Below, in pieces: positions 45,783 through 56,289 of a stretch of 64,000 nucleotides of DNA (position 1 is the stretch's first letter; every line of letters starts with the position of its first letter). The position numbers and the translations under genes were made by a program. Source of the DNA: Antedon mediterranea (lineage: Eukaryota; Echinodermata; Crinoidea; Comatulida; Antedonidae); assembly GCF_964355755.1 (NCBI RefSeq), contig NC_092676.1, positions 10,026,288 through 10,090,287 on the forward strand, given 5' to 3'. The notes beneath the pieces were generated by a model. That model did no database searches. It was not told the DNA's origin and was given only the letters and a program-made list of their open reading frames with translations.

Positions 45783-48697
45783 GGGTTGGTGAAATCTGTC
45801 CATAATAGGTTACTTTTCTGTCCATAATAGGGGACTTTCTGTCCATAATAGGGACTAGAGGGCGCTGTTGTTTGTCCATAATAGGTAACTTTCATAATTG
45901 GCTGTCCAAAATAGGCGACTTTTTGTCCACAATAGGCGAGTTTATTGGAGTAGTGCGCCATCCATTGTGTTGTCCATAATAGGTGATTTTTTTGGCGTAC
46001 TCGTACATACGTAGTTTATTTCGCGAGTAGAAGTAATAGTATTATTAGTTAATACTAATTTGCTTTCTCTTCAGACTTCGAGGCTACCTAGGCCTAGCTA
46101 GTAGGAGGCCTAGGCCTAATTAGTAGGCCTACCTTACAGCAGGGAAGGAATACAAATGACATGGGCTCATATTAGGTAGATAGGTTTCCTACTACAAACA
46201 ACTAGGCCTATCCTCATTATCTGTTTTTTTATTATTTTATTTTTTTAATATGAATATTTTACAGACTAGGGCCTAGGCTAGGCCTACTCGTAACTATACT
46301 GCCTAACTGCAGGTCAGGTCTGGCGGACTAGTCACTATACAGTCTTTTACTAATACCACTGCCACCACCGCCCACTACTATACTTTGAAGACCGAAATCA
46401 GCTACTACTAGCCTAGTCTACTAGACCTATTGGTAGTTTGTCTTCAAATCACAGACATCTAGATTGCTAGATTGACCTATTTAAATTTTTGTTTTTTTAA
46501 ATTATTTTTTGAATGAATGAGTCTTATCCAGACAGTTCGGACAGTTAGTAGGTTGGCAGTATAGTAGAGCCAGAGCTATTGTTACTGTATGTTATTAATT
46601 ATGTCATCTATTTAAATCTCAATTTTTCCATATTTTTTGCATGTATCAAAGATTGTGTACAGTGTATCTTCTGATCAATGTTATAGTACAGTAGCATGGA
46701 CATTAACCAGGGTAAGTAACAGATAGGCCCAACTTACAATTGAAGAATAATACTTTACATACAACCCACTAGGCCTACATCTTTTAGGACATTTTTCAAT
46801 ATGACCAAGATACTGTAAAATCCCAAGAAGAAACCTATTTAGAAAAAGTATTTGTTTGCAAAAGTAATCTTCGGAAAAGAAGGATACAATTTAGTCAAAC
46901 ATTTTTAGAGAGACAAACTGAATTTTATCAGTACCGTAGTAGAAAAACTGACAATACATGAAAATTAATTTTTAACATTCTGATTTGAAATATTCTATTC
47001 ATTTGAATTGCTAAGAAATTAAAAGTAGATATTTTTTTTTTCATTCATTATAAACATTACAATCACAGTACAAAGAATAGATAAATCCACTAACAAATTC
47101 ATGCAGAAAATATTTCAAAATTTAATTGAATGTTATATTATTAAAGCATTCATTCAATAAAGCATTTGTCTTTAAAACATTTAATATCAGTTTTCATATA
47201 GTGAGTATGGTAATAATTGACTCTAACAACTGGTATAAACTTAAATTTAGTAAAACAATCCTACATATCTTTTTTTAAATGCAATAAAATATTTAAACAT
47301 AACTGTTTCCCACCATACTGTTTCCCACCATACAACATGAAAATTTGTCTCAGCATTACTAAGATTGAAGTTACTTGCATTATAAAATACTTAAACATTA
47401 TTATAGTATTTAAATGCTTCCTTTTTTTTTATTATAGGCATACAGATGTTTGATATTCTGCTCATATACAGTATGCTGCTCAAAAGAAAAAGTACATCAC
47501 TTCAACATATTATTTTTGATCATAATCATCGATCAATAATTATACTGTAGTAATAAACATAATAATTATGGTGCATTTTATTTATCCTTGCTATTTTTTA
47601 AATTGTAGTTTAACCATGTTTTTACACTTTTAAAATTAATATAATTCAGTATTTTTTTAATGTGATTTAGATTTTGAATAAACTGTTCTGAATACAGAAC
47701 AAAGGTGTTGCTTGTACACTGCGTGTATGTAAACTTGATTTATTGTCGTATTTCTTATTATTAAACATTAAAATTGATTCATTTAATTAAACAATATAAT
47801 AAATGGATGAGATGTGCTGCTGTTGATACACTTTAGACTGGGATGGTTTGTCATTGAGCTATGTGGATCCAGAATTTTGAAATAGGGGAGGACCTAAAAT
47901 GACGAAATGAAGTGCTGAACTGTGATGTCTTTTTCAATATTAAATTGATTTTTATTATTACTGTTAACAAAACAAAATAAGTCCAAAGAAAAAAAAAATA
48001 CAACAATTACATTGAAACACCAATGCATTTATAAAAATAACAGTTTACATTTTCATTATCTTAAAAAAATAAAACTTTATCAATATTATCATTAGAGTAT
48101 TATGGGGTATTTTTTATTTTTGTAAAAGAACGTGTGGGTTTGGTGATTTATTTAAACTTGCAATAGTATGGTAAGTTGCGTAATGTCTGTCCGTACTATC
48201 AAACCTAAAATGAAGTTCAAATTAAATTATTTGTTGCTGAATAAATTTCACATTTCATTATTATTAGTGGACAATAACAAATGGACTAGGCCTAGGCCTA
48301 GGCTAGTAGTACTAGTAGGCCTATAGAGGTAGCCTAACTAACAGGACTAGCCTAGCTAGGCCTAGGCTAGAAAGACTTAAATATTTATATACTAATTAGG
48401 CCTCCTAGGTAGCCTCGAAGTCTGAACAGAAAGCAAATTAGTATTACTTCTACTCGCGAAATAAACTACGTATGTACGAGTACGCCAAAAAAATCACCTA
48501 TTATGGACAACACAATGGATGGCGCACTACTCCAATAAACTCGCCTATTGTGGACAAAAAGTCACCTATTTTGGACAGCCAATTATGAAAGTCACCTATT
48601 ATGGACAAACAACATCGCCCTCTAGTCCCTATTATGGACAGAAAGTAACCTATTATGGACAGAAAAGTAACCTATTATGGACAGATTTCACCAACCC
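45783..48697. mobile_element. 2.9-kb foldback element with iterated TCCATAATAGG
   Basis: Terminal inverted repeats of about 300 bp (45783-46090 and 48400-48697) begin GGGTTGGTGAAATCTGTCC. Each arm has seven TGTCCATAATAGG-like repeats, two of them as CCAAAATAGG and CCACAATAGG, and then TTTTTTTGGCGTACTCGTAC, TTTATTTCGCGAGTAGAAG and CAGACTTCGAGGCTACC. TAGGCCTA clusters flank both inner edges. The interior is AT-rich and non-coding. No target duplication is evident. The left end truncates a LINE. Confidence 0.85.
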
Positions 48698-49440
48698 CGC
48701 TCAAACATCGAGTGCATGACCGCACGTGTGTGTGGGCTAGCCTCGCTCGATCCTTTTATCGAGAGGCGCACGTTTTCACGGAAAATCGTATTCGATTAGT
48801 ATCTATGTATCCTAGAAGTGTGTACGCTAGGTCTATGCTATAATCAACTGGAGAATATACTAGTCGAATACTGTACACCATGTGGTTGCCAAGAAGGGCT
48901 CGCTCGCGCTGGGGGTACGACGGTCGTGCGTATAACATATATAATACTATTCCAATCGTAAACGTTTACAAATGAAATTTTATCGGAGCGCCTAAAACAG
49001 CTCCATAATGAACAAATCTTTTCATCATATTTAGTACAAAATCACGCTAAAATGCCTTGAAAACTAGCAGGTTGCTGTTACGCTAGTACACTGTAGCTAG
49101 GCTAGGCCTACTCTTTAGTAATACTAAGTAATAGGCCTAGGCCTTACCTTAAAAAGCCCAGGCCTAGCCAACGAGGTGGCGATATCTACGTGTGTTGAGG
49201 CATTTATGTTCGGTGTATAAGACAATATTAATTTAGAGGTTAAATTTGCGTGTCAAAGTGCGATTATACACCGAAATATACGCTACGTTATTATTTTATT
49301 GTTTCATCCTCGCACATTCGATTTTTACACCTTTTCGGCCCAAAAAAATCATAAAAAAAAAATTTTTTTTAAAGCGCCCTCAACATAAAAAAAAAACTTT
49401 TTCTTATCTCCGCCCCAAATTTTTGGCGAAATAAGGGGCG
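48698..49440. other. No gene recognised
   Basis: A GC-richer patch (48700-48930) is followed by a TAGGCCTA cluster (49090-49170) and homopolymer-rich sequence to 49440. Short overlapping frames only. Confidence 0.4.
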
Positions 49441-52400
49441 GCGGATGACAGCAAACAAACTATTTTTTTTTGTATGGCCTCATGCGAGAAAAATAATGTA
49501 GTATCATCGGCGAAGGACACAACCTGTAGAGTGTACTGACACGAGTCAAGTCATTTACATAATTAAGAACAATAACGGTCCCAGAACAGAACCCTGTGGA
49601 ACGCCACAAGTTATGTCCTTCGTCGATGATTTACATGAATCCAAAGAAACAAATTGCTTGCGGTCAATAAGATAACTTTTGAACCAGTCCAAAGCTATAC
49701 CTCTGATCCCATATTTATCAAGTTTGGAGAGTAAAATTTGGTGATTTATAACATCAAAGGCTTCAGATAAGTCTAGAAATATGCTTAACTGAAATAAATT
49801 ATTTTCGAAAGATTCAGTGATATTATTTATAAGTTAAGAATGGCATGACAAGTGGAATGTTTAGGTAGAAAACCATATTGATGATGGTTTAAGATATCAA
49901 ATTTATTTGGATAGTCTAAAAGCCTTTTATGCATGAGTTTTTCTAATAATTTTGAAAACACTGGTAGAATAGGTATAGGTCTGTAGTTAGATAATAAACA
50001 GGTGTCTCCTTTCTTAAATATAGGAGCTACCTTTGCCAATTTCAATTTAGTTGGTACTGTACCTGAGCAAAAAGATGAATTTATGGCAAATGTTAATGGA
50101 TTTATAATACACGGAAGAACAGCTTTAATTTGCGAGGAGATAAGTTATCATGCCCACCTCCTTTTTTTTTTATGTTTGAAGGAATTTTAAGGGATCTATA
50201 GCTGAAGCAGGTAAAGACTTATTGATATCAGGCCCTATGGATGAATGTAAGGTCCTATATGTATATTTATATAGAGGGCGCATTTCATTTCAACATTGTT
50301 TTTCGTTCATGTGCAAGTTTTTTAGATGATCCCTGTTTTGGGGAATAAGACATGTGCGCGCCTAAGGTTGTTGTAGAGCAGACATAAAATGGTCGCAAGG
50401 ATGAGACCATCTGTCATAGGCGTCTGATAATATACTATTATAAAATTGTTACGCGGAGAAAGACCATAGGTTTTGGTGAGCATCCGGTTTATTATTAACT
50501 TTAGATTGATATTATTTAGTTATTGTTTGATTTATAGTAGTTTGAAAGGCCCTAATTTTCAAATGAACTTGAAATCAATTGAACTTTAAAAGGAACTGGA
50601 AATCAAAGGAACTATCAAATGAACTTGAAATCAAACATCAAATTGGACAGCAATGTCAGACACTGACGGTGAACTAAAATGCACCTGCCTCCCTTGGGAA
50701 GACCAGTCCGAGAATAGTCAGGGGGGCAGGAAACAAAGAAAATAAAACGAGGAGGATTGTAGTGCCTGGCGATTGGCTAGTGGCTACGTCATCTATACGT
50801 CACAGCCAATCGCCGGGCCTACGCGCACTCAACCCCCGAATCCGGCCGGCCTTGGGACTTGCCAGTGGCGAGATACGTCACGACCAGCCCCAGGCGTTGA
50901 ATGTGCGAGAGACAAAACTCTATCTCTTGAAGCGAAGACATAACCGAAGGAAGACATAAAACTATACCCATCAAGTTACTAACCTAAAGGATTAGGTGAG
51001 TACAAACGATGAGTGTGTAGTTATACCGAAGAGACTTAATTGTCCTCCTAGGTGAATAAGTAATATAACAGTCTCTTTACTATATCATTGTTGTCACGAG
51101 GCTGGTCAAGACGTTCATTAATTTCAATGTGTTAATGTTGATATAACAATTGTAGGCCATATCTGTCCTGTATAGTAAGGAAGGCATTTATATTATGTAA
51201 TCAGCATCTCAAGTGTAATTTACAGAGAATTATTTAAGTGTTTATACAGTATTGTGATTTATTACACATATACGTTGTTCTGTGTAAGCCGATAGAGGGC
51301 TGTACATTGAGAGTTTTGACGTTGCTACGACGACAGGGATCGTCTTTAAATTGTTGTTATTTGCATGATTCGTTATAACATGGTACTGCTGTATGTTAAC
51401 ATAGGCATTTATATTTGTCTGTTTCTTACTAGAAACGCCACAAGCTACATGCATCACAGGTTTGACAGCTTAAAGGAGGAAATAAAAATAAGGAATAAGC
51501 AGTATATTGTGTGTAGTCTTGTTGTTGTCTACCTGAATCTAACTCCGTGAACAGAGGTCGTTACAATGAAAAATAATTGTTAAAATGATCACATATAGAT
51601 TTATCATTTTTTATTATGTTATTTTCGATTTTAATTGAATTTATTTTATTGGATACTTTTTTGCTTGGACTTACAACCGAATTTATAATATCCCAAGTAC
51701 TTTTTATATTTCCTTTAACTTGTTCAAATTTATGTCTATAGTAGTTGGATTTAGCAGTACGACACAGTCGAGTAAAAATATTTTTATATTTAGTGTAAAT
51801 TAATTTGTGGTTTGCATTTTGTGAAGAGATATATTTTTTGTATAATTTATGTTTATGTTTACTTGATTTAATTAAAGAGGCGCTCATCCAAGGCTGTTTA
51901 AAAGCTTTGTGTTTTGGAATAATTTTAGTAATTAGATGTTTATTGTGTATAGAAGTAAATCAATACAAATATCAAATGAGAGCTTAGGATCAGAGTTATA
52001 TACATCAGACCAGTCCTCTTGCATTAAACTGGTACAAAATGAGTTATGATCATTTATTACATAAGAAATTCTTTTGTTAGACGTTTTTTCGAAATTGTGG
52101 TCAATAAGTTGGAAAATAGGAAGATGATCAGCAATGTCCGAAATTATAATACCAGAAGTTATATTTATATTTGTCTGATTCGTATAAAAATGATCTAATA
52201 GAGTTGCACTGTTTGTAGTAATTCGCGTAGGTTTGGAAACAGTAGGATAAAACGAATGGGATAGAATAATGTCTAAGTAATCAGTTATTGAGTTTTGATT
52301 GTGGAATTTTAGTAAATCAATATTAAAATCACCCATTAGGTTGCAATGTTTGTTTTCAATATTGATACGAGTAAGTAATTCATCTAAGCATATAGAGAAA

Positions 52401-54020
52401 TCAGTAATATTAGAACTTGGAGCCTATATATGATACCAATTATTATATTTTTCTTGTTGTTTAATATAATTTCAACAAATAAAGAGTCACAAATATTTCT
52501 TGGAAGGGCAAGGTCGGTTCGAACACGGATATTTAACTCGTTAAGTAAAAACAGTCCTACGCCACCTCCAGTACTATATTGTCTATTACTTGCAAAAAAA
52601 AGTGTAATTGTTTAAAAGGGGGATTGTTTGTTATCATTTAGCCAGGTCTCTGATATACCAATTATGGAAAATTTAGTGTGCAAAGAATATAATAAACTGT
52701 CAAAAGCATCAGACTTATTTGAGAAGCTTCTTATATTCAAATGCACTAAAGATAGTTTGGGTTTAGTTAAAGAGTCATGCAGGGTGTTAAATTCAGTTAT
52801 ATCATAATATTTACAATGATCAAATGTATTGGATCTAGTGGTTAAGTGATTAATTAGCATATCAGCCTGAGTATCATACCTATTTTCATTTTGAATAAAA
52901 GGATTAAAATTTGGTTCAAATTTTGAATTTAAATTATCGCTAGTGCACTGAACGCCAACAGGGAGATGAGAAGATCCATTTACATTCATAAATATATAAC
53001 AAATAAATGAAAGAATAACAATAAAAAGTGTATATGTAATAATTACAAGGTTCACAGTATAACAACTAAGTGATATTGATTATCACGCGTATGCATTGAC
53101 ATAAAAATAAATAAAGTACAAATCTGCTACTTTTAAAAGGTCCATAAAGTAAGCTTCGAGTAGGCCTATTTAAGATCATTCTGATAGCGAGACAGATCAG
53201 ATCGGGAATTGATGACTAATTTCTTCATGCTGTTGGTTAGTATACATATCTTGCCGTCTTGGGTCCAGGTGGCCTTGATCGATTTTGCATATGTATGTTT
53301 CACTTCACGAAGCAGTTGAGATCGTTTTGATGTTAAACTTTCGTGAATAAAATAAGGTGAATCTTTGAAACGTTTCTTTGCCCTGAAGATTTCATTTCTC
53401 ATTTTGTAGCTGGCAAATTTAATGATAATCGGCCTAGTTTTGGACTTGTTAGTGATTGCCGCCATGTTTCGTCCAAAGCGATGAGACCTGTCAATGTCGA
53501 TAGAATCGATAGAGACATTTAAGTTTTCTTTAAAGATCTTTATCACTTCTTTATCCGTATTTTCTTCTTTTTTTTTCTTGTATTCCGTGAATTACTAGGC
53601 AGTTTCTTCTAGAATACTGTTCAGTAGAGATCTAATTCATTTTCAAGTGCAGAGATTTTGTTTTCTAGACTACATAACTTATCATTGATAACGTTTGTAT
53701 CGAACTTTAGAGACTCTCTGATAAGGTCAGTTAGTTTCCCGGTTAGTTGATCATGTACCACTTTTGATACAGCCTTGGAAATCTTCAGCGTAAAATTTGA
53801 GTCAGAAGCTAAACACTTTTGTAACTCAAAGTCAATTAGTTCTTTTACTTCAGCTATATTAATTACGTTACCTTGTTTTCGCGCCGCGGCTCTAGCCAGC
53901 TATGTCCCAGGAGGACACATTTATTAATAAGCTGTTTCATAGCGGTAGCTTTAGTATCTAAGGCTGACAGTTTTGTGAATTTGGAAACTCGACTATAATT
54001 TATAGGTAGCTGCTGGACCC
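49441..54020 (-). pseudogene. CR1-like LINE with ORF1 and ORF2, split by an insertion
   Basis: ORF1 (about 54020-53163) has a coiled-coil stretch (DKLCSLENKISALENELD), then LEQYSRRNCLVIHGI across a frameshift, and an RRM-like block DIDRSHRFGRN...RPIIIKFASYKMRNEI. ORF2 starts at 53055 with a hydrophobic segment (residues ~4-23), then the endonuclease: VHLNIRSFSNK, GISETWLND, a frameshift, MGDFNIDLL (52336), LLDHFYTN, ISDIADHLPIF. The linker follows (51887-51561, HKLYKKYIS, FNNYFS). An insertion occupies about 50290-51565. RT resumes at about 50290 and includes GGGHDNLSS, APIFKKGD, NYRPIPILPVFSKLLEK and FLPKHSTCHAI. It ends after VVSFADDTTLF at about 49470. Stops and frameshifts make it inactive, and the 3' end is lost. 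Confidence 0.85.
50447..51566. mobile_element. LTR-like insertion within the LINE (tentative solo LTR)
   Basis: The segment begins TGTTACGCGG and ends GGTCGTTACA, giving short inverted TG..CA ends. It contains two CCAAT/ATTGG pairs in the hairpin at 50764-50818, an AATAAA-type signal at 51479-51484 (GGAAATAAAAATAAGG) and a T/G-rich stretch before the 3' end, as LTRs do. No 5-bp target duplication is visible, so the call is uncertain. About 150 bp between 50290 and 50447 are also foreign to the LINE and unexplained. Confidence 0.4.
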
Positions 54021-54733
54021 AAAAAACGTCTGGGAGAAGAGAGTCAATATGAAAGCCTTTGCTGATAATACAGTATTATTGAGATGTAGACGGAAATCTG
54101 TAAAATCTTGTTCAATAAATAATAACTTCGTTTTTGCTGTCAACCAGGCCGGTATTATAATAAATTACTGTCAAATAATCATTCGATAATGGTCAAAACT
54201 TTATTTTGGCTCTGTCAACATAAAGGGAGGTATTTACAATAACTTTCTTTTGACTGTCAATCTAGGCCAATGTTATAATAATACGCCGTCAGATATTAAA
54301 TCATTGAAACAGTCCTGGTAAAATTTTTTTTGGTTATCAGATGCCGTGGGGGGGGGGGGGGTCCAATCAATTATCGTCAGAAGGTGAACAATCAGTCTAG
54401 GTAGCAGCAGCAGATTATTAGGAACGCCTGCTCCATTAATTAATCCAGAAAAAGGTTTGTACATTATCTATTTGTTTATTAGCCTTCTCCTAACACAATT
54501 ATATTTTCTTTAAAAAAGGGTTTTATAAGTGGTTTCAACATTTATGATAGTAATGTCACAGTTCTGTGTCTGGACGCAACTTCATAGACCTACTAGTTAT
54601 ATTATTCATATTAACTGATACTTACTCTTCATTTACCGTAAAGTTCAGTTTTAATGAAATATATAATATAAATTGGCTTCGTAACAATTAATTATCGTTG
54701 AAAAGGTTAGTTTTTTGGTGATAGGTGAAAATG
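54021..54733. other. No gene recognised; G-run
   Basis: AT-rich spacer with a G-run at about 54348-54361. Nothing else is seen. Confidence 0.4.
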
Positions 54734-55079
54734 ACACTATGACGATAACGACGGACGATAAATATATAGCATGCATTTCTTTTACATAAACCAAAAGAAA
54801 TTAGAAAGGTTTTCGTTCTAGACCTATAGGATAATCATTTATGCTGTCTTTGATAAAAATAATGTTTTTCAAATTCCAATCAAATGACGTCATGATAAAT
54901 AAAAACAATAAAATCGCTGTATTGTCACGATATTATTGGTCTTACTAATCATGACGTCATTTGATTGGACGTGTGAAAATATAATTTTCATCAAAGGAAT
55001 TGTTTATATTTCTTTTAATTTATGTATTAAAAATGCACATTTGTCTATTTATCGTCGATCGTTATCGTCCTAGTGTATG
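54731..55079. mobile_element. 343-bp palindromic MITE
   Basis: The element 54734-55076 starts ACACTATGACGATAACGA and ends TCGTTATCGTCCTAGTGT, with ATG on both sides (54731-54733 and 55077-55079). The inner arms include a perfect inverted 20-mer around CAATCAAATGACGTCATGA near 54880 and its complement near 54945. It is non-coding. Confidence 0.75.
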
Positions 55080-55227
55080 GGCCTTATGCTGTAAATGTTC
55101 AATTAATTGATCATTCCGATTTTATTAGTTGGACTCTTGCACAGTTGCTGTCTAATCGTTGTTGTGTAATATCATTTCGAACCATATGTGGCTGTGCATG
55201 GAAGTCCGGTCTACAAAAACTCGGGCC

Positions 55228-55559
55228 CGGGATATATATATATATATAATAATACCACATTTATATAGCGCCCTTTTCATGAGTAATCATGCTCAAAGGC
55301 GCTTTACAAGCATTATTACCCCAGTATTTGTTTTGGAATCAAACACGTATGGAAACATACTCCCATAATGCAGCCGGTAACCAGCGCAAAGTTGTGTCTA
55401 GATCTAACTGGGTACCCATTTATACACCTGGGTGGAGAGAGGCAACGTAAGTAAAGTATCTTGCCTACGGATACAAGCAATGCGATGAGAGTTGGATTCG
55501 AACCTAGGTCTGACGATCGGTAGTCCAACTTCCAACACACTGCGCCACACGCCCGGATC
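55228..55559 (-). mobile_element. tRNA-derived SINE
   Basis: Minus-strand order: a tRNA-like head at 55557-55490 (A-box TGGCGCAGTGTG, B-box GGTTCGAATCC), a body with GTAGGCAAGATACTTTAC and CACCCAGGTGTATAAATGGG, and a tail TGTAAAGCGCCTTTGAGCA, then AAAAGGGCGCTATATAAATG and TATTATTATATATA. The GCGCTATATAAATG...TATTATT ending is typical of tRNA SINEs of marine invertebrates and fish. The repeat-rich end abuts an AT microsatellite (55233-55248). Confidence 0.85.
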
Positions 55560-55830
55560 ATTGTTATTGGGCCTGTTTACTTTATCGTTTTGATTTAGCT
55601 TTTCACTTTTTATTTTTGTATCTCCATTGAGATCCAGCCACTGATACCCACAGCATTGTCATTTTTTTCAGTAATTTGCCTTTGGATTTATATATATATA
55701 TATAATTATAAATCAAAGAGCTGCATAGGCAGGATATAGAAAAAAATCAAGATCAAATAAGTTAAAACTGCCTCAATATAGATTTATTTTAACGACATGT
55801 TTCGGGCATAGCCCATCATCATTATATATA
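55560..55830. repeat. Two Penelope-type terminal fragments
   Basis: 55590-55695 is the reverse complement of 35745-35855, so it is a copy of the same terminus, cut by the SINE. After an (AT)n run a different terminus follows. It contains TGTTTCGGGCATAGCCCATCATCA (55798-55821), on the minus strand a hammerhead-like TGATGA, GGGC-TAT-GCCC stem II and GAAAC, with A in place of the first core C. Confidence 0.6.
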
Positions 55831-55854
55831 TAATTATGTTATTATACAATTGAA

Positions 55855-56280
55855 AGCAAAACCCGTTGAATCTCAAATCATTAGGACTAGAAATTTGGCT
55901 TATCAATCAAATAAATACTTTCGTTCAAAATAAAACTCCAACCTCTCTAAAAGATTGAACTCGAAAACGGACCGTTTTTTGAATTGGGTATGTTGAAACA
56001 TTTCAATATTCATTTAAAAAAGTACATTAATTATGGTATTGATCAGTGGCTATAGAGGCGTAAAAACCCTCGGTCAATATCATATAAAATGCACTGTGGA
56101 AGGGTCATTATTAAGACTGCAAAATTGGGCTTATCAACAAATAAATACTTTCGTTCAAAATGTAAAATCAAGGCTGAAAAATTGGGCTTATCAACAACAA
56201 AATATTTTATTATTAGATGCGATAACATCAAGGATAATCAGTATAATTATTAATATAGCCACTGTTACTAGTTTTATTCT
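55855..56280 (+). repeat. Dispersed repeat R1, copy 1
   Basis: Landmarks are GGCTTATCAATCAAATAAATAC, ACGGACCGTTTTTTGAATTGGG, GGTATTGATCAGTGG, AAAAACCCTCGGTCAATATCAT, CACTGTGGAAGGGTCATTATTA, and two AATTGGGCTTATCAACAA units. They recur in order at 60560-61010 and, in part, at 61200-61330. The LINE at 56290-60365 lies between copies 1 and 2. Confidence 0.75.
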
Positions 56281-56289
56281 ACATTCTAA

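Noticed and set aside
45767-45961. Frame with iterated YYGQK peptides (also 48519-48719 plus)
   Set aside because: It is the translation of the TCCATAATAGG repeats in the foldback arms; no start context or continuation.
55316-55561. Minus-strand 81-codon frame
   Set aside because: It runs through the tRNA-derived SINE and has no domain.
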